Shown: positions 12,642-24,480, numbered from the stretch's first letter. The stretch is DNA of 64,000 nucleotides from Moniliella sp. 'wahieum' (GCA_003971905.1 RSEE01000028.1:558001-622000); one strand, 5' to 3'. Notes: generated from the sequence alone by a model not told the origin. Made by a program: numbers and translations.

Positions 12642-12841
12642 TTGGTCCAGCTTTTTGATTTGACGCTTCCGTTTTGATCGCCTGTACTATACTCTCTACT
12701 ATGTTTTTAGCTCGAAAACTGTAAGCCTATTATCCGTAGTTCCGTGAGGTGTATTTGTGGCAAACACGATAGAACAGGACATGGAAAATGCATATACAAC
12801 AGAGCCTTCGCGTGAGGTGGGGCGAGGCTAAGACGATGTTT

Positions 12842-15432
12842 TTACCGTGGCAGACAGAATGAGAATGGTTGGAACGGACGATGGGCCGCATCTGCAAAGA
12901 AACTGTCTGAATCATCGTCAGAGTTGGAAGGCGTCCTGTGGGAGGAACACGACTCCACAAGCCGGCCTTGGGCTTGGAATCGGACCCGATCATCCCATCG
13001 TCGTCAGGAAGGGGTTGTCCTTGTGAGCTGGGCCAGTGCGCATGTGTGCTTCATACAAGGGCCGCAGCAGCCCAATTTGTTCCTCGGCGCCCTCTCGCCC
13101 AAGAGGGACATACGGAGGAGGAGTAAAGTCCGCTCCATCCACAGCAGATGATGCAGCACCCTCATCCCCCACAGAAGCGGGGGCTGCTTGCCCCGCACTC
13201 CTTGGAGTAAGTGCAGCGGCACCGAGAGAGCCCACGTCAATTCCCAGCTCGCGGAACCCGAAAAAGTCAATCCCGGTTTGATCTGCAAAGCCGCCGGCAG
13301 CAAGCGCCGTTGAGCTTGGGTCGGCATAAAGTCGTTCGTGAGCATCGGCTAACCGAGAATTAGAAACGCTGACTTGTCCCTCCCATGCGTGGTTGAGACG
13401 ACGAAGGAGGTCGCTATACGGGCCCTTTGGCGTTCCACCCCTTTGACATAAGCCAAGAGCGATTCGAACGTCTGCCCGCTTACCTCCTGCAGGGCATGGC
13501 TCACCATCTCGTCGGGGGGCATAGCGTGTGCAGGGCGGAGAGATTGTGTCATCCCCAGAGCCATCGGAACGGCCAAAGGGGAATTCCTTGTTTGCGGCAG
13601 GGACAAAGCAGCTGGCAACATCTCCCCGCTTGGATTCGCCTCTCGATCAGCATATGCACGCAATGTCCTGCCTACAGCAGTGATCATTTCAGCCCCCAGG
13701 TCAGCAAGCACGCTAAGAGGAGCACGGTGTGCAGCATCCACCCCATGCACACTTGCCAACTGGGCAGCCACATGAGCCATGACATGCGTAGCCCCGGCAG
13801 AGTCACGCGCGATAAAGGTGCCATCGGCTGCTCACCTCATCTTGCCCGGCCTTGGGTGCGGCTGAAGGTGAAGTGATCATACCAAAGCCCAAAGCGAAAT
13901 TACGCTCTGGGTTTGGAACGGATCTCTTCGCCTGCTTTGGCCGGACCATCTTCCCCTCTTCCCCCTCTTTCTCGTCTCCTCCTCTTCGCCCTCGGCGTTC
14001 AGGCCCAGGTTGGAATTGGATCGTTGGATCCATTGGCCTGTACCAATGCACCCAGTTTGGCATTCACTGACCGGACCTTAGCCAACGTAGCGATGGACTG
14101 AGGGATTCGGTTGCGGTATCGCTTGCGGGGTGGGGGTGACTTGCATCCTCCTGATGACGCAGGGCCCTCTTCCACAGGAGCATCAAGGCGTTTTTTTAGC
14201 GCGTTGGAAACGGTGGGCCAAATGAGCCTGACGAGCGGTGGCCTCCTCATCTGTCAAATGCCGACTTGGTGGTAGTGAAGCAGGGATCCCGTTTCCCGCC
14301 AACGAGGTGGACGGCATAGCATCCCACCATGACCAAGAGGAGAGGGAAGTGTGTCACTGCTTCCGCGGCCGTGGACGCACCCGACTGTTCAGATGAGGAT
14401 GAAGGGAGGTTTGGGTCGTCCAGTGGGTCCGAAGGACGTGCGGTTCGAAGATGACCCCGCTTTCTTTGGATAGGCCGTCAACGATGAATGGAGGGGACCA
14501 AGCATACGGAAGTCACGAATTGCCGCATCAAAAGCGAAATGATCCAAAGGGGCAGTTGGGGGATGTCGGTGCCCCTCGTGTGGCGAAAAGTGGCGGGCAG
14601 GAGAAGAAGCTTCTTTCGCAGGGGATTGGCGCGGAGAAATGCGGGGGCAGACGGACTAGATGGATGTAACGACGGCTGGGGAGATAAAGAACGAGATGAA
14701 CTTTGCAGAGAGGACAATGACCTGTCCAGCAAAGAAAACGTGCTCATGTCCTGGACTGAGCGGAGAAGAGCAGGGATCGCCGAAAGGGACGGATAATGCA
14801 GGAAACGGAGCACGTAGGGTCGTTCCAGATGTATCGGAAGAATCGCCCACTGCAGTAGTCGAATCACCTGTTCTGCCCGATCCAAGTCAGGTGAGGGTTG
14901 GGCACCGGCGACAGCCCCCAGAACCCGGGCCCGCCAACGCGGGCGGAGTCTGGTCTGCCAGGTCGCTGCAATCGACTCGAATTGGCGCAGAGCTTCCTGT
15001 GGCTCGACTTATCGTGGACAAAACTGAGAAGGTGGGCGGCCTTCTTGCGCATAAAGTACACACTGCGGCGGAGTGGGTGGGGGGTTGGTAATATATGAGG
15101 CAGTTGTTCCAGATGAGGTCCAGATCATGCGCAAACTGCTTCTTGTTCTTGTACTGGCCTTGGCGCACCTTCTTCTGCATGGTGCCAATATCCATGGGCT
15201 GCTTGATCACATCGTAGTAGTCCGGTGCTTCGCGCTTGCTGACACGGTTGAGGAAGGCGGCTGAATGCTCCGAGTAGGCGCGCAACTCAGCCAGGACGCG
15301 TTCGATGGACTCGAGAAACTCCTCTCGTTGGTCACGGGCCTTGTGGGTATCGGAAATCAGTGTCCAAAGATCGCGGTCGGCGACGGGGACGTCGGCGCGG
15401 TGCGCCTGGATCGCCTGGAGGAGATACTTCAT
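12842..15432 (-). CDS. SPT7: SAGA complex subunit Spt7 (bromodomain plus histone fold)
   Basis: Structural subunit of the SAGA histone acetyltransferase co-activator in the nucleus. From ATG 15432 the protein opens MKYLLQAIQAHRADVPV. It reaches a bromodomain at about residues 65-150: FLNRVSKREAPDYYDVIKQP, MDIGTMQKKVRQGQYKNKKQ, then the acetyl-lysine-contacting segment WNNCLIYY, and YFMRKKAAHLLSFV after a shift. A low-complexity middle follows. A histone-fold-like segment at 13790-13600 (LSVLADLGAEMITAVGRTLR) and the C-terminal motif DFFGFRELGID (about 13270) are typical of Spt7. The best end is PFSFCLPR then stop 12842-12844. At least six one-base shifts. About 860 aa, shorter than budding yeast Spt7. 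A 320-bp spacer separates it from the divergent hydrolase gene. Confidence 0.9.
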
Positions 15433-15755
15433 GGCGGCGATCACGATCACAGCACGGCGGTGGAGTGCAATCGATCAGACGCGATCGAGATATTCGACCG
15501 ACTAGCCGAAATCGCAAGGTAGGTGGTGCAGTCCATTCCGCCCGCGGAAAGAAAGCGCGATGCGTTCGGTGCAATATGGGCTGGCGGTGCTGCGACGCCG
15601 AGGCTGAGCTCAGTCAGCGCAGCGGCGCTGCAGGGGGCTACGCGCCCGCGGGGCAGCCGGGATGGGCGCGCTGGGTGCGCCCAGCGTGCGCCCCCATGTC
15701 GCGCGCGCGCGTCGGCCCTGCGCTCGTCTCTGTTCCCACCACCATCTCCTCTGCT

Positions 15756-17037
15756 ATGGGCATCTTCAAGAAGAAAAAGGACCGCGCCGACCGGACCTGG
15801 AGGGGCGTCCCCCTCTACCCCCCCAGTCACCCACGCCTGCCGGGCCCCCCTCGTCCGACAAGGCCCACGGGGAATGGAGCAACCAGCTCCACTGGCACAT
15901 CTCGTGCGCGTAACCCCCCAGCGGTTATGGTGGGCGCAGTGCCGCTTCTGAAAATTCTCATACGGGCGGAGGAAAGACAAGTGGTGGCCATGCCAAAAAA
16001 AGGAACGTGTCAATGCTGCGCTCGAACTGGGCGCGGACGTGTCACGCACCATGGTCCATGTCGGCGGCTTGCCAGTCAACGTGTTTGGTGGGACGAGTTG
16101 ACACCCATAACTTCACGCACTTCTGCGGCGCCTACTCCCAAGGTGACAGTTGTAATCCACATGCACGGGCGCACCGGCTCAGCTGCCAAGGCCGAAGGGA
16201 TGGTGCGACAACTGTACGATCGTGTACGCAAGTCTAAAGCTGCCTCTCAGGGGCAGACTGGCCAACAAAATGACTTTTTGGTCTGTTCTTTTGACCAGCG
16301 CAACATGGGCATCGCAAAACGTCTGAAATCGCTCAAAAAGCGTGGAAAGAGGGTAACAAATCCCATGCGGTTGACCTCTACGCCATGTACGACGGCACGG
16401 CACGAGACGTGTCTTATCTTCTCGACTACCTCCCGCGTATCTCTTTCCTCATGATGAAAGGCAGATTACCTCTTGGGCCGTGACGGGCCAAAGTCTGGGT
16501 GGGCACGCTGCCTGGCACGTGCTGCAGAACGAGCCGAGGGTAAGTATTGGGGTACCCATGATTGGCATGCCAGATGTGAGCAAACTCCTTGCGCGCCGCA
16601 CCGCCAGTAATTTTATCCCCAATGCCCCCCCCGCTGTGCCGGGGTCATTGCGCTCCTTGATTGCCCGGACCGACCCGGCGGCGGTGGCTGCTGCCAATGC
16701 CGCTGCGGCTGCAGGGGCCGGGGGACAAGTGCAGCCCCCAAATCCTTTCTGGGGCAAAAAGATTCTCGTACTGGCCGGGCAGGACGACCGTTTAGTGCGG
16801 TGGGACTATTCGTCCGAGTTTGTGGATGCGCTGGTAGTCGACAACTATGGGTCTTTTGCCCGTCCCACTCCTTCTTATCCCCGTCCCCACCAGGACAGGG
16901 CCCCAGCCCGGCATGCCCCGACCCGGCCTCGACGTGGTCATTCAGCCTGGTGTGGGTCACGCTGTTACGCCCGCCATGGTGGATCGGGCGGCAGAGTGGA
17001 TCTGGTACTGGGGCTTCTATCTCATGAGACCGCCTGA
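15756..17037 (+). CDS. Alpha/beta hydrolase-fold protein
   Basis: A serine-hydrolase fold with all three catalytic elements in order: the nucleophile elbow TGQSLGGHAAW (GxSxG, about 16498), the acid-bearing strand ILVLAGQDDRLVRW (about 16770), and the His segment PGVGHAVTPAMV (about 16955). The start is ATG 15756 (MGIFKKKKDR), followed by a basic, variable N-terminus. Segment TVVIHMHGRTG at about 16145 fits the oxyanion-hole strand. Frames change near 15800, 16100, 16320, 16450 and 16860. About 425 aa. The end is uncertain: candidate stops are at 17037 and 17128. The substrate cannot be told. An esterase or lipase-like enzyme is the natural guess. Confidence 0.85.
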
Positions 17038-17039
17038 GT

Positions 17040-17788
17040 GTGTGTCGTTTATACTCCAGTCCCCCGCTGATGAGGTCCCTGCCTTTGTTTCCACCCTTTT
17101 CACTGGTTCCCGCCTGTGTCCTTGTTGACTATTATCTTTTCGCCTGGGATGAGACACATCGCTATCCTGCGATCGCAACCAATCCTATCGGTAGGTATCA
17201 GGTCGACGACATCCTGCTCCCCTACTCGCATTTTTGCCAGACCTCAACGTACTACCCCCCTGTAGCTACAAAGGATATCCATTACCTCGGGTTCTTCGAG
17301 CGGTGGCAATTGGTGTTAGTACGAGGCCTCGGGACTCACTGTGGACTCGATCGCAAGCCAGCCTGAACACCAAAGTTTCCCCAATTAGGCCTTAGGTCAT
17401 ATTTGTTGCGTGAAAAGTGTCGTAGGAGTAAGGATATGATGCTGCCGCTTGCGATGAACTTCTTCCCGTTGCTTAGGTCTCTTCAGCCTGAGGCATTTTT
17501 CGTTACCGTGGCAGGAAACGGCGCATTCGATATACATATGCTGCCGATGAGCTCGAGCGAGGTAAGGCAACTGAAATCATTTTAAGGGAGCGGTGGTTTA
17601 AGCTCCCTGGAAACATCAAGTAGGACGGTAACGGCAACAACTGTAGTTCTTACTATGATGTAAAGTCAGCGCTAAGGCTCGGCACTCAGGCCAAGTCGAA
17701 GTTGAAGTCCGCAAATGGGAACATGCAATTTCACGATGCGAAAAGGTTGGCAGTAGCCCATCCGCAGTGGACCGAGCAGGCATCAAGT
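17040..17788. other. Spacer
   Basis: I see no gene. Short open frames at 17040-17366 and 17403-17585 (+) show no recognisable motifs. A TAGGCCTTAGG word is at 17388. This is the shared 3' side of the hydrolase and RPS12. Confidence 0.5.
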
Positions 17789-18289
17789 TTAACGGCTCCT
17801 GTGAAGGTGAGCAATGGTCAGTATCAGTCCGGGCAGAGAGGAAAGACTGCAAAACATACTTGAAGTACTCGGTGAGGACGTTCAGGCCCTCCGACGGCTC
17901 GCCGAAGTCGCGCACACAACACACGAGCAGCCAACAACCTTACGAGGGTTACCCTCACGGTCGATCTTGGCGAGACCAGCCCAGGTGCCGAGGGTCTTGG
18001 CGTCCGAGACCTTCAAGAGGTCAATCTTGTGGTCGTTGCAGAGAGCCTCAATGAGCTTGATGTACTCGCCCTCAGTGTTGGTCTCAACCAGCACACACAG
18101 CTGGGCGTTGCCACGGTCGAGGGCATGAGCACACTCGCGCAGGCCACGGGCCAGGCTGTCGTGGATGAGAGCCTTCTTGAGCACCTCCTGGAGAGCCTCC
18201 TCGATGGTCAGGCCCGTCTTGACGGGCGCAGTCTCCTCGACGGCAACCTCCTCGACAACGTCGATCTGCTGTTCCTCAATGTCGGACAT
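17789..18289 (-). CDS. RPS12: 40S ribosomal protein S12 (eS12)
   Basis: A component of the small ribosomal subunit. ATG 18289 begins [15 protein letters not shown]. The L7Ae-like core shows [20 protein letters not shown] and [20 protein letters not shown], then [16 protein letters not shown], and after a shift [18 protein letters not shown]. An intron at 17859-17799 (GTATGT...CTGAC...CACAG) splits the Lys codon and joins to SR and a stop, giving the ending EYFKSR. One base is missing near 17915 (GTGG read as GTG), so the frame breaks 20 residues before the end. A highly expressed essential protein should not be broken, so I read this as sequence error. Length after repair fits eS12 (about 145 aa). 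Confidence 0.95.
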
Positions 18290-18309
18290 TTTGAGTGGAT
18301 GAAAGTAAG

Positions 18310-18385
18310 CTGCGTCGTCCAAGGGAGATGAGTCCTTGTCAGTCAGCGACGAATGGTGGGTGGGACCCAGAAGCGGGTTGCTCAC
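18310..18385 (-). other. Intron in the RPS12 5' leader
   Basis: On the minus strand GTGAGC at 18385 and GACGCAG ending at 18310 bound a 76-nt intron 20 bases before the RPS12 start, with a GCTGACTGAC branch-like sequence. Leader introns are common in fungal ribosomal protein genes. Confidence 0.65.
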
Positions 18386-18718
18386 CTGTTGTTCTCGTAG
18401 AAGCGGCCGGCCACCAGAGCTGCAAGTCAGGCGTGTTGCCGCAAACCAATGCAGCAGCAGGGCGCCAGTGTCCACCCTTCCATTTCAAACTTGCACTTTC
18501 GAGCAACCCTGCTGCATGTGGCGCAATTAAATAATTTAAAGGAGGGGATAACTGGCGCTGTGCCTTCGGCATCCTGATTCGGCATAAGGCCAGTGCTGCG
18601 CATTTGCCTCTCGCATGGGCCCACTGTTGCTTCTGTAGCCCACGCCAGGTGCCCAGCTGGCCGCGGCGCTTCCGTCTCGAGCTGCGCTCACCACCTGACT
18701 CCCCGTACCGACTCCAAG
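18386..18718. promoter_or_regulatory. Shared RPS12/RPS11 divergent promoter
   Basis: About 330 bp separate the RPS12 leader intron from the RPS11 start, so both genes must fire from here. An AT-rich patch (ATTAAATAATTTAAA) at 18526-18540 is the only TATA-like sequence. A CT-rich leader precedes the RPS11 ATG. No binding site for a known ribosomal-gene regulator was identified. Confidence 0.6.
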
Positions 18719-19203
18719 ATGTCCAACGTTGAGCTTGGTGTGCAGCACGAGCGCGCCTTCCAGAAGCAGCCTCTCTTCCAGAACGCCAAGGTGGCTGCTG
18801 GCAAGAAGGTCAACAACAAGACCAAGCGCTGGCACAAGGACATTGGTCTGGGCTTCAAGACCCCGGCTGCTGCGATTGGCGGCACCTACATTGACAAGAA
18901 GTGCCCCTGGACTGGCCTTGTGTCGATCCGCGGCCGTATCCTTACTGGCCGTGTCGTCTCCACGAAGATGACCCGCACCATCATCATCCGCCGGAGTACC
19001 TGCACTTTGTGCCCAAGTACAACCGTTACGAGAAGCGCCACAAGAACCTCGCGGCCCACTGCTCGCCCGCTTTCCGTGTCGACGTCGGTGACGAGGTCAC
19101 TGTTGGTCAGTGCCGCCCTCTGTCCAAGACGGTGCGCTTCAACGTTCTTAAGGTGACCAAGAACAAGGCTCTTGAGAAGGCCGCCAAGCAGTTCGGTCGC
19201 TAA
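18719..19203 (+). CDS. RPS11: 40S ribosomal protein S11 (uS17)
   Basis: A small-subunit protein of the uS17 family. ATG 18719 begins [18 protein letters not shown]. The family signatures follow: [48 protein letters not shown], then [20 protein letters not shown], and [20 protein letters not shown] up to stop 19201-19203. No intron in the coding part. A single base is missing at about 18995, where CGCCGGAG should hold one more G, and the frame changes from one third of the gene to the next. The remainder is perfectly conserved, which argues for an assembly error. About 161 aa, the usual length. Confidence 0.97.
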
Positions 19204-20349
19204 GCGCCTGTTACTGTCCCCAAGACCATAGGTCTAGCGGGCTTATGCATTTGACGGCCCCTTTCAGACTAAGAACGGGCGTCTTGGCTTTGCTTCTTCC
19301 TATGTCTCTGCTCTCTTTTATGGGCATCTCATCCAAAAATCTCGGTCCGCTTGCGCCGTTCCATGCCTATGCACCTTCATTGTTCGTGCACCTGTGAGAA
19401 TCGTAGGCAGCCTTCGTTTTCCGTACCCCCAATCAGTGTACCACTGACGAATTGGGCTTATGAGGCAATAGGAAGTCGCCAGGGCGATAGTAGATCAAGC
19501 TAGTTGAGAATATTACGAGGTGCTTGGATGGACTTAGGGGAACCGCCTGCTGTGGTTGATACTTGCGGTAACCGCTCAAGTACAGTGGACCCAGCTATGT
19601 GCCGCACTGATCGTCTTGACTGGATTGACTGTTACTGTGCAACATTGATCTCCCATCATGCATCAGCGCCTCTGCGGCGGATGGGCAACAACTGCGCGGG
19701 CGTGGCGAAGGCCTGTTGGGCATCTCTCTAGCACCTTAGTATTTGATTCATGCATAAATCGTACTCCGGTACAGGGAAGGGGTTGATAGCGCCCGTATCC
19801 TCCCTTAGGCCTTAGACCTTACTGTAACTGTACTACTGCCAGTGGTTGACCGGTCTTTTACTATCCCCCATCTCTCGGGATGCCCATTATCAACATTTCG
19901 ACACATCAGAGAATGGCTCGTCATGACACCGCCATGGCCACACAGCAGGGCCACACCAGTCCCCCTCTCCAGAGGCCGTCCACATGGTCTGGGGCGAGAA
20001 CTACGATGCACATGATGCATGATGATGATGATGATCATGGGTTCACCACATGTTCACGCGCCAAGCTTCAGAAAACATAGGCTTTTCTCGACACGATCTC
20101 ATCGCCATATACAATTCATGTGCTGCATGACGCATGACGCCATGACGTTGAGCACTGGACGATCCGCAGTTGTTACCAACTCATCTTGCCTCTCCGGTCC
20201 ATGCAGTCTTTTGCTCCCTCCCACTACCCCCTTTGCAGCACAAAGGGTGTCAGCCAGTCTACTCCTCGATTGACGCTCTCATTCCTCCTTCTTTCCACCG
20301 ACGTTCTTCGCGTTGTCCTCTTGACGCTTGTTGGCTCGCTCTCCACACC
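19204..20349. other. Spacer
   Basis: Contains the RPS11 3' region and no recognisable gene. GATGATGAT/ATGCAT runs lie at 20005-20040, and a TAGGCCTTAGACCTTA word is at 19806. Confidence 0.5.
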
Positions 20350-20580
20350 ATGTCAGCCCCTGAACAGCCTGACCACCATCAATGCCGAGAAGCACGTCAT
20401 ATGGACCGGATCCACCATGAGATTGCCTATCTCAAGAGCAAGTACCACCAGAACGCGGAAAACTACAAGCGCAATACAGGGAATCAGCTGGGTCAGCCTG
20501 CCGCGTCCGGGGAGGACAAAGGGGTTGGTTTGGACAAGTCCACTGCCTCTGAAGGCATGCCAACCACCAAAGACACTTGA
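20350..20580 (+). CDS. Possible small protein (76 aa)
   Basis: An ATG after a CT-rich leader (CTTTCC...CTCTCCACACC) opens an uninterrupted frame of 76 codons that is rich in charged residues: MDRIHHEIAYLKSKYHQNAE, then a Gly/Ser/Lys tail ending MPTTKDT and TGA. It resembles small hydrophilic stress-type proteins in composition only. I know no family for it. A neighbouring frame is also open over the same stretch, so the coding call is tentative. Confidence 0.4.
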   Translation: MSAPEQPDHHQCREARHMDRIHHEIAYLKSKYHQNAENYKRNTGNQLGQPAASGEDKGVGLDKSTASEGMPTTKDT

Positions 20581-21001
20581 TCCTTGGGCTTGAGCGTGCT
20601 TCTCTCCTCAATCTTTTCTTTTTATACGCAGCCAAGTGATTCCTTGCCTGTGGATTATAAGCGGAGGCAACTCGGGCTGGGGCGCCACGCACCTCCCATC
20701 TCCCCTGGAACAACATGACAGTCCCTCAGCCTCTTGTTCTCGCCATGCAAAGCCTCTCCCATCATAGAGCCAAGTATACAAGGCAGCGAGACAAGTTGAT
20801 CGCATTTGCATATGCCGGGGGCGAGAGTGTGCTTATGGGGGGCGTAAGAGCTGGCTCACTCCTATCGTGGGCACGAATGGGAAGCTGAAACCAAATTCGA
20901 TACTTTTAAGACACAAGTAGGATAGAAGACAACCAAAACCACACGCCACAGGGAATAGGATACCGACAGGACCTACCGGGAAGAGAGGTGGTCAAAACGG
21001 T

Positions 21002-22475
21002 TTACTGAGCCGAAACGAGAGCCGTAACGGTCTCCTCCGCTTTAGGTGCCGCAATTTTTTCTTTGCTTTACGCGGGAAGACGGCTTCAGTAGCATGGTTC
21101 TCAAAGTCTTTCGACTGCACGTCAAACGAGATACCAGGCGGCAGCCCGGCCACTTGCAGCTTCTGGATCTCCGGGTTGTTCGCCGCCATCGCGGCTGCTG
21201 ACAAGCCAGCTTCGTACGCCTTGCGCAGCCAGGGCCGGCTCCAGTCCACGGGCCATGGACTCGTCGTAGGTCTTGCGTGATTCGTCATACCGCACCTTGT
21301 CCTGCTCGGCCTTCATGACGAAGGGCTGCTTCTCTAGTTCGGGAAGCTCGCGCCATTTGAGCGCCGCGAGAACACTCTGTTTTGTCATTTCTTCCGCCTC
21401 GCCAAAGACAGATTTCTTCATTTCAGGCGAGGCTCGAATGGCGCGCAAGAACAAGAAGTAGGCCGACATTGGTTTCTTGGGGGCGTGGGGATCTTTGAGG
21501 TTAGACTTGCGACTCTTGCCCGCCTTACGTTGCTGAGTGCGGTACGCGTTCTCTAGCTTAATGTCTTCGGGCGAAAGCGACTCTTTCCAACTGCGCATGT
21601 CTTGCTCCCATTGCTCCTTGAGACGCAGACTCTCTTTTTGATACTTCTCCTTTTCGGCAGCGGGTAACGCGTTGTACTTCTCCCCAGCAGCCTTAGAGGC
21701 GTGGGCCACATTCAATCGTTGTCCGGGATTGGCTTGACGAATCGTAGCCAACTCTTGGCTAAAGAAGATCTGCCAGGCCGAGGGGGCTTGCTTGGGTTGC
21801 TTGAGACGGGCGCGCAGTACCTTCTTGGGAACCTCGGCAGGCTTCTGGAAAATCAGAAAGGTTAGTATTATGGTGTGGTCCAACCAAAACGGATATGAGA
21901 AGCCGAAGCACACACCTCGGCCTTTGGCTTGGTCCCTTTGCCTGCAACCTGAGCCGGGGCGACAAGGTCGGTGTAGGAGGCGGTGTTGTTCTGAACAGCG
22001 CCTTGCACATTATTGGCAAAGTAATGCGCTTGATAGGGCATGTACTGCTGCATGTTGGCAGCAGCCGCAGCAGCTTGGGCTGCCTCTGCTGAATTCTCGC
22101 CTTGGGCCACATTGACGTCGCCACCCATCACAGCAGGATTGACCATGGAGGTCTGGAAGCCGCCGTAGACGCTGGGATTGTACGCGTACCCATACCCCGG
22201 GGGCAAGTTGTAACCATAAGCGGGGTGATGGCCTGTATCAGAAGGAATGATGGAAGCAACGAGGAAAGAGAGGTAGGGTCAGGCAAACGAGGATGCAAGA
22301 CGCGTGTCATATCCGCCCTTCCGACGCGTAGTGGCGGAAGGGAAGGCAGAGATGAGGACGTACTGGTGGGGGCGTAGGCTTGCTCCGAGCCCGGAGGCAA
22401 CTGATGGGCTGATGGGTGGGAGCCAAACTGGCTGGCATGCATGTACGCGGCGTGGGCGCCCGTCTGATCCTCCAT
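21002..22475 (-). CDS. Double HMG-box protein
   Basis: Three exons: 22475-22364, 22232-21916 and 21844-21002. Intron 22363-22233 (GTACGT...ACAG) and intron 21915-21845 (GTGTGT, TACTAAC, TTCCAG) both keep the frame. The start is MEDQTGAHAAYMHASQFG. The first 140 residues are Tyr/Gly/Ala/Gln-rich. HMG box 1 (about residues 157-228) opens KQPKQAPSAWQIFFSQELAT. Box 2 (about 262-338) opens DPHAPKKPMSAYFLFLRAIR. One shift lies near 21260, and another in the A-run at about 21055, after which the end reads KIAAPKAEETVTALVSAQ. HMG boxes bend DNA. The protein could be a nuclear architectural or transcription factor, or a mitochondrial DNA packager of Abf2 type; the long N-terminus favours nuclear. About 420 aa. 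Confidence 0.88.
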
Positions 22476-23522
22476 CGTGTCGGGTAGAAGCAGGTGGTGG
22501 ATGAGAACCGAAGCGAGGAGCTAGCTGCCTTGCTATTCGTCCGCCTCGATTCGACGCGAGCGCCCAACGAGCCACATGTCATGCCCGTCGCGAAACTGCC
22601 CGCCAGGACGCCTGTGTAACGGAGCTGCCGCACCACGCCAGTGCAAAAGCTCCACTGCCCTTGTCCCTGATGCGGATGTGTGCCCCTGTGCCTGAGCTTG
22701 AAGCTTGAAGAATAAGGCGTGACACGGGACGCGTGAAGCGTGACGCCGCGTTCGAGTGTCTGCAGCATAGGCGCGTGCTGCGAGAAAAATGTAATTTCAG
22801 CCATGGTTCCCTGCGCCGAGCTCGCCGAGCTTTGCGCCGCCTGAACGAAGCGAAGCTGGAAATGGGACGCCGCTCGCAGGCTGACTCCCCTCACCCCCCC
22901 CCCCCCGCCCCAGGCTGCATCCGTGCTCCGCGCTCGCCGCTCACTAGGCTCACTCCCGCCTCATCGAATTGGGATACGGGCGAATGAAGGGCCACCAGGA
23001 GCAGCCCCGTGGCGACGACAACGGACTAGATCACATGTAGTTCTGCTACACGCGAGGCATGAGCGAATCTGATTGTCATAGCACTGCTGCTATTGCTGGC
23101 TAACAAAGGTTTGGAAGGATGGCGCTCTTGGATGGGAATATGGGAGAATGCAGGCGCGGGTGGGTAGCTGAGAGAGAGCCGGATGCAGTTTCTTGTTACA
23201 CTTAATAGTTGGTATCTTGCAAACTCCGGACATGGTCCCATCTTTGACCCGTTCCAAGTCGGGAGGAGAGACACGACGAATCGGCTTTGAGAAACGTGTG
23301 CTCACGTTAGCATACCGACATACCAACTTATCGGCGTGTCCCGCCCAGAAATCGGCTCTGGAAGTAGCCTTGCCCATCGTCGCATGGCTGCAGTACGCAA
23401 CAGCCACACTTCGCTGAGGCTCAACGGTCAACTTGAACGGTCAAAGGTTCTAGCAAGTGACAGTCACTAGTCATCGCCAACGTAGCAGGGTAGGAGTGAC
23501 ATTGGTGCTACCCATTATTCCA
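22476..23522. other. Spacer
   Basis: No gene seen. GAGCTTGAAGCTTGAAG at 22692-22708 is a member of the dispersed AAGCTTC family. A run of 13 C is at 22894-22906. A CAACGGTCAACTTGAACGGTCAA block is at 23425-23447. Confidence 0.5.
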
Positions 23523-24142
23523 TCACCAGATCCGCCTTTTCAGCCGCAGTTCGGCCATTGCCTCCTGCACCTCGGAACGGATGGAACGGATGTGGCGCTG
23601 GGCAGACGTGTACCACTCGGGAGGTGGGCGAAGGGAAGCAGGATCTTGTCCCAGCTCAAGCTGCTCGTTCGTCTCCGCGGTCACGCGCAACAATGGCACG
23701 TAGCAAAGCGTTCTCCCCGCTTTGCACTTGGTCCAGGATACGCGCAAGATCCGCTCGTCCAAACCCCTGTTCGGATTCTTCGTCCAGCAGAGCGCTCGCA
23801 GGAGAGCCAGAGGGAAGGGAGCTGGGTCTGGATCGCGCGCAGTTCATGGCCGGCTTCCAACAACCCCGAAGCAACGATCCGCGTAATTTCAGAGATGGTG
23901 CCTTGGTCTGGGGCAAGACGTGCTGGCCCCTCATGCGCACACGAATGCGAATGCCCGTTCGCCTGCGGTTCCGAGCCGGATGGTTCCTGCCCACTGGTTG
24001 GAACAGGAGGAGCGGCAAAGAATGCGTCCACCGCCTCGTTGTATTCACTCCATAGAGCCACACGCCGCTCCTGAAGTGCCTCTACGGCTTTGAGAGCATC
24101 CAGGAGTGTTGGGGTCGCGTCAGCGTTGCTGGCGGCGGGCAT
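23523..24142 (-). CDS. Small helical protein, possibly REX1B family
   Basis: ATG 24142 begins MPAASNADATPTLLDALKAV. Helix-forming stretches follow: EALQERRVALWSEYNEAVDA, ISEITRIVASGLLEAGHELR, then after a shift LARILDQVQSGENALLRAIV, and a last helix IRSIRSEVQEAMAELRLKRR before the stop at 23523. Order and spacing (QxxR..L...F, I..IV...L...S..I.AI, LA..L...Q..E) resemble the REX1B (required for excision 1-B) family, a small eukaryotic protein linked to DNA repair. This comes from memory of the pattern only. About 200 aa and at least two frameshifts. Confidence 0.4.
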
Positions 24143-24480
24143 TAGAGTGAAATAAGCTGGCGCTGGTGGCGTGGTGGCAAGGAAGGTATCGCGAACATGC
24201 ATCATGCACACCGGGGTTGCGTGGCCCGCGCTCCTCGGAACGTTTCAACCTTTATTTCCGCGTATACGCCACCTGCCACCTGTCTTCGGTTGTCTAAAAT
24301 GCACCTTGTGATCGATTCTCCCCCCATCGACCTTGTGATAGATTCTCCCCATCGAAGGGCAAGAGGTGCTACATGGTTACGTGCATCTTCTCGGGAGAAG
24401 TGAACTGCGTCCATTGAAACGGTCGAAAGATACTCATTCGAATACGGTACAGGGATCCAGACAATATATGGCACCCTCGT

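Noticed and set aside
13440-13470. CGATTCGAACG as the T arm of a minus-strand tRNA
   Set aside because: It lies inside the Spt7 coding region and no matching acceptor or anticodon stem was found.
15360-16454. 364-codon plus-strand frame
   Set aside because: Its first third is antisense to the Spt7 N-terminus and its later part runs out of frame through the hydrolase. The conserved motifs lie in other frames.
18719-19203. RPS11 as a pseudogene or programmed frameshift gene
   Set aside because: The protein is fully conserved on both sides of the shift, and similar single-base losses hit most genes in the window; no slippery site or stimulator is visible.
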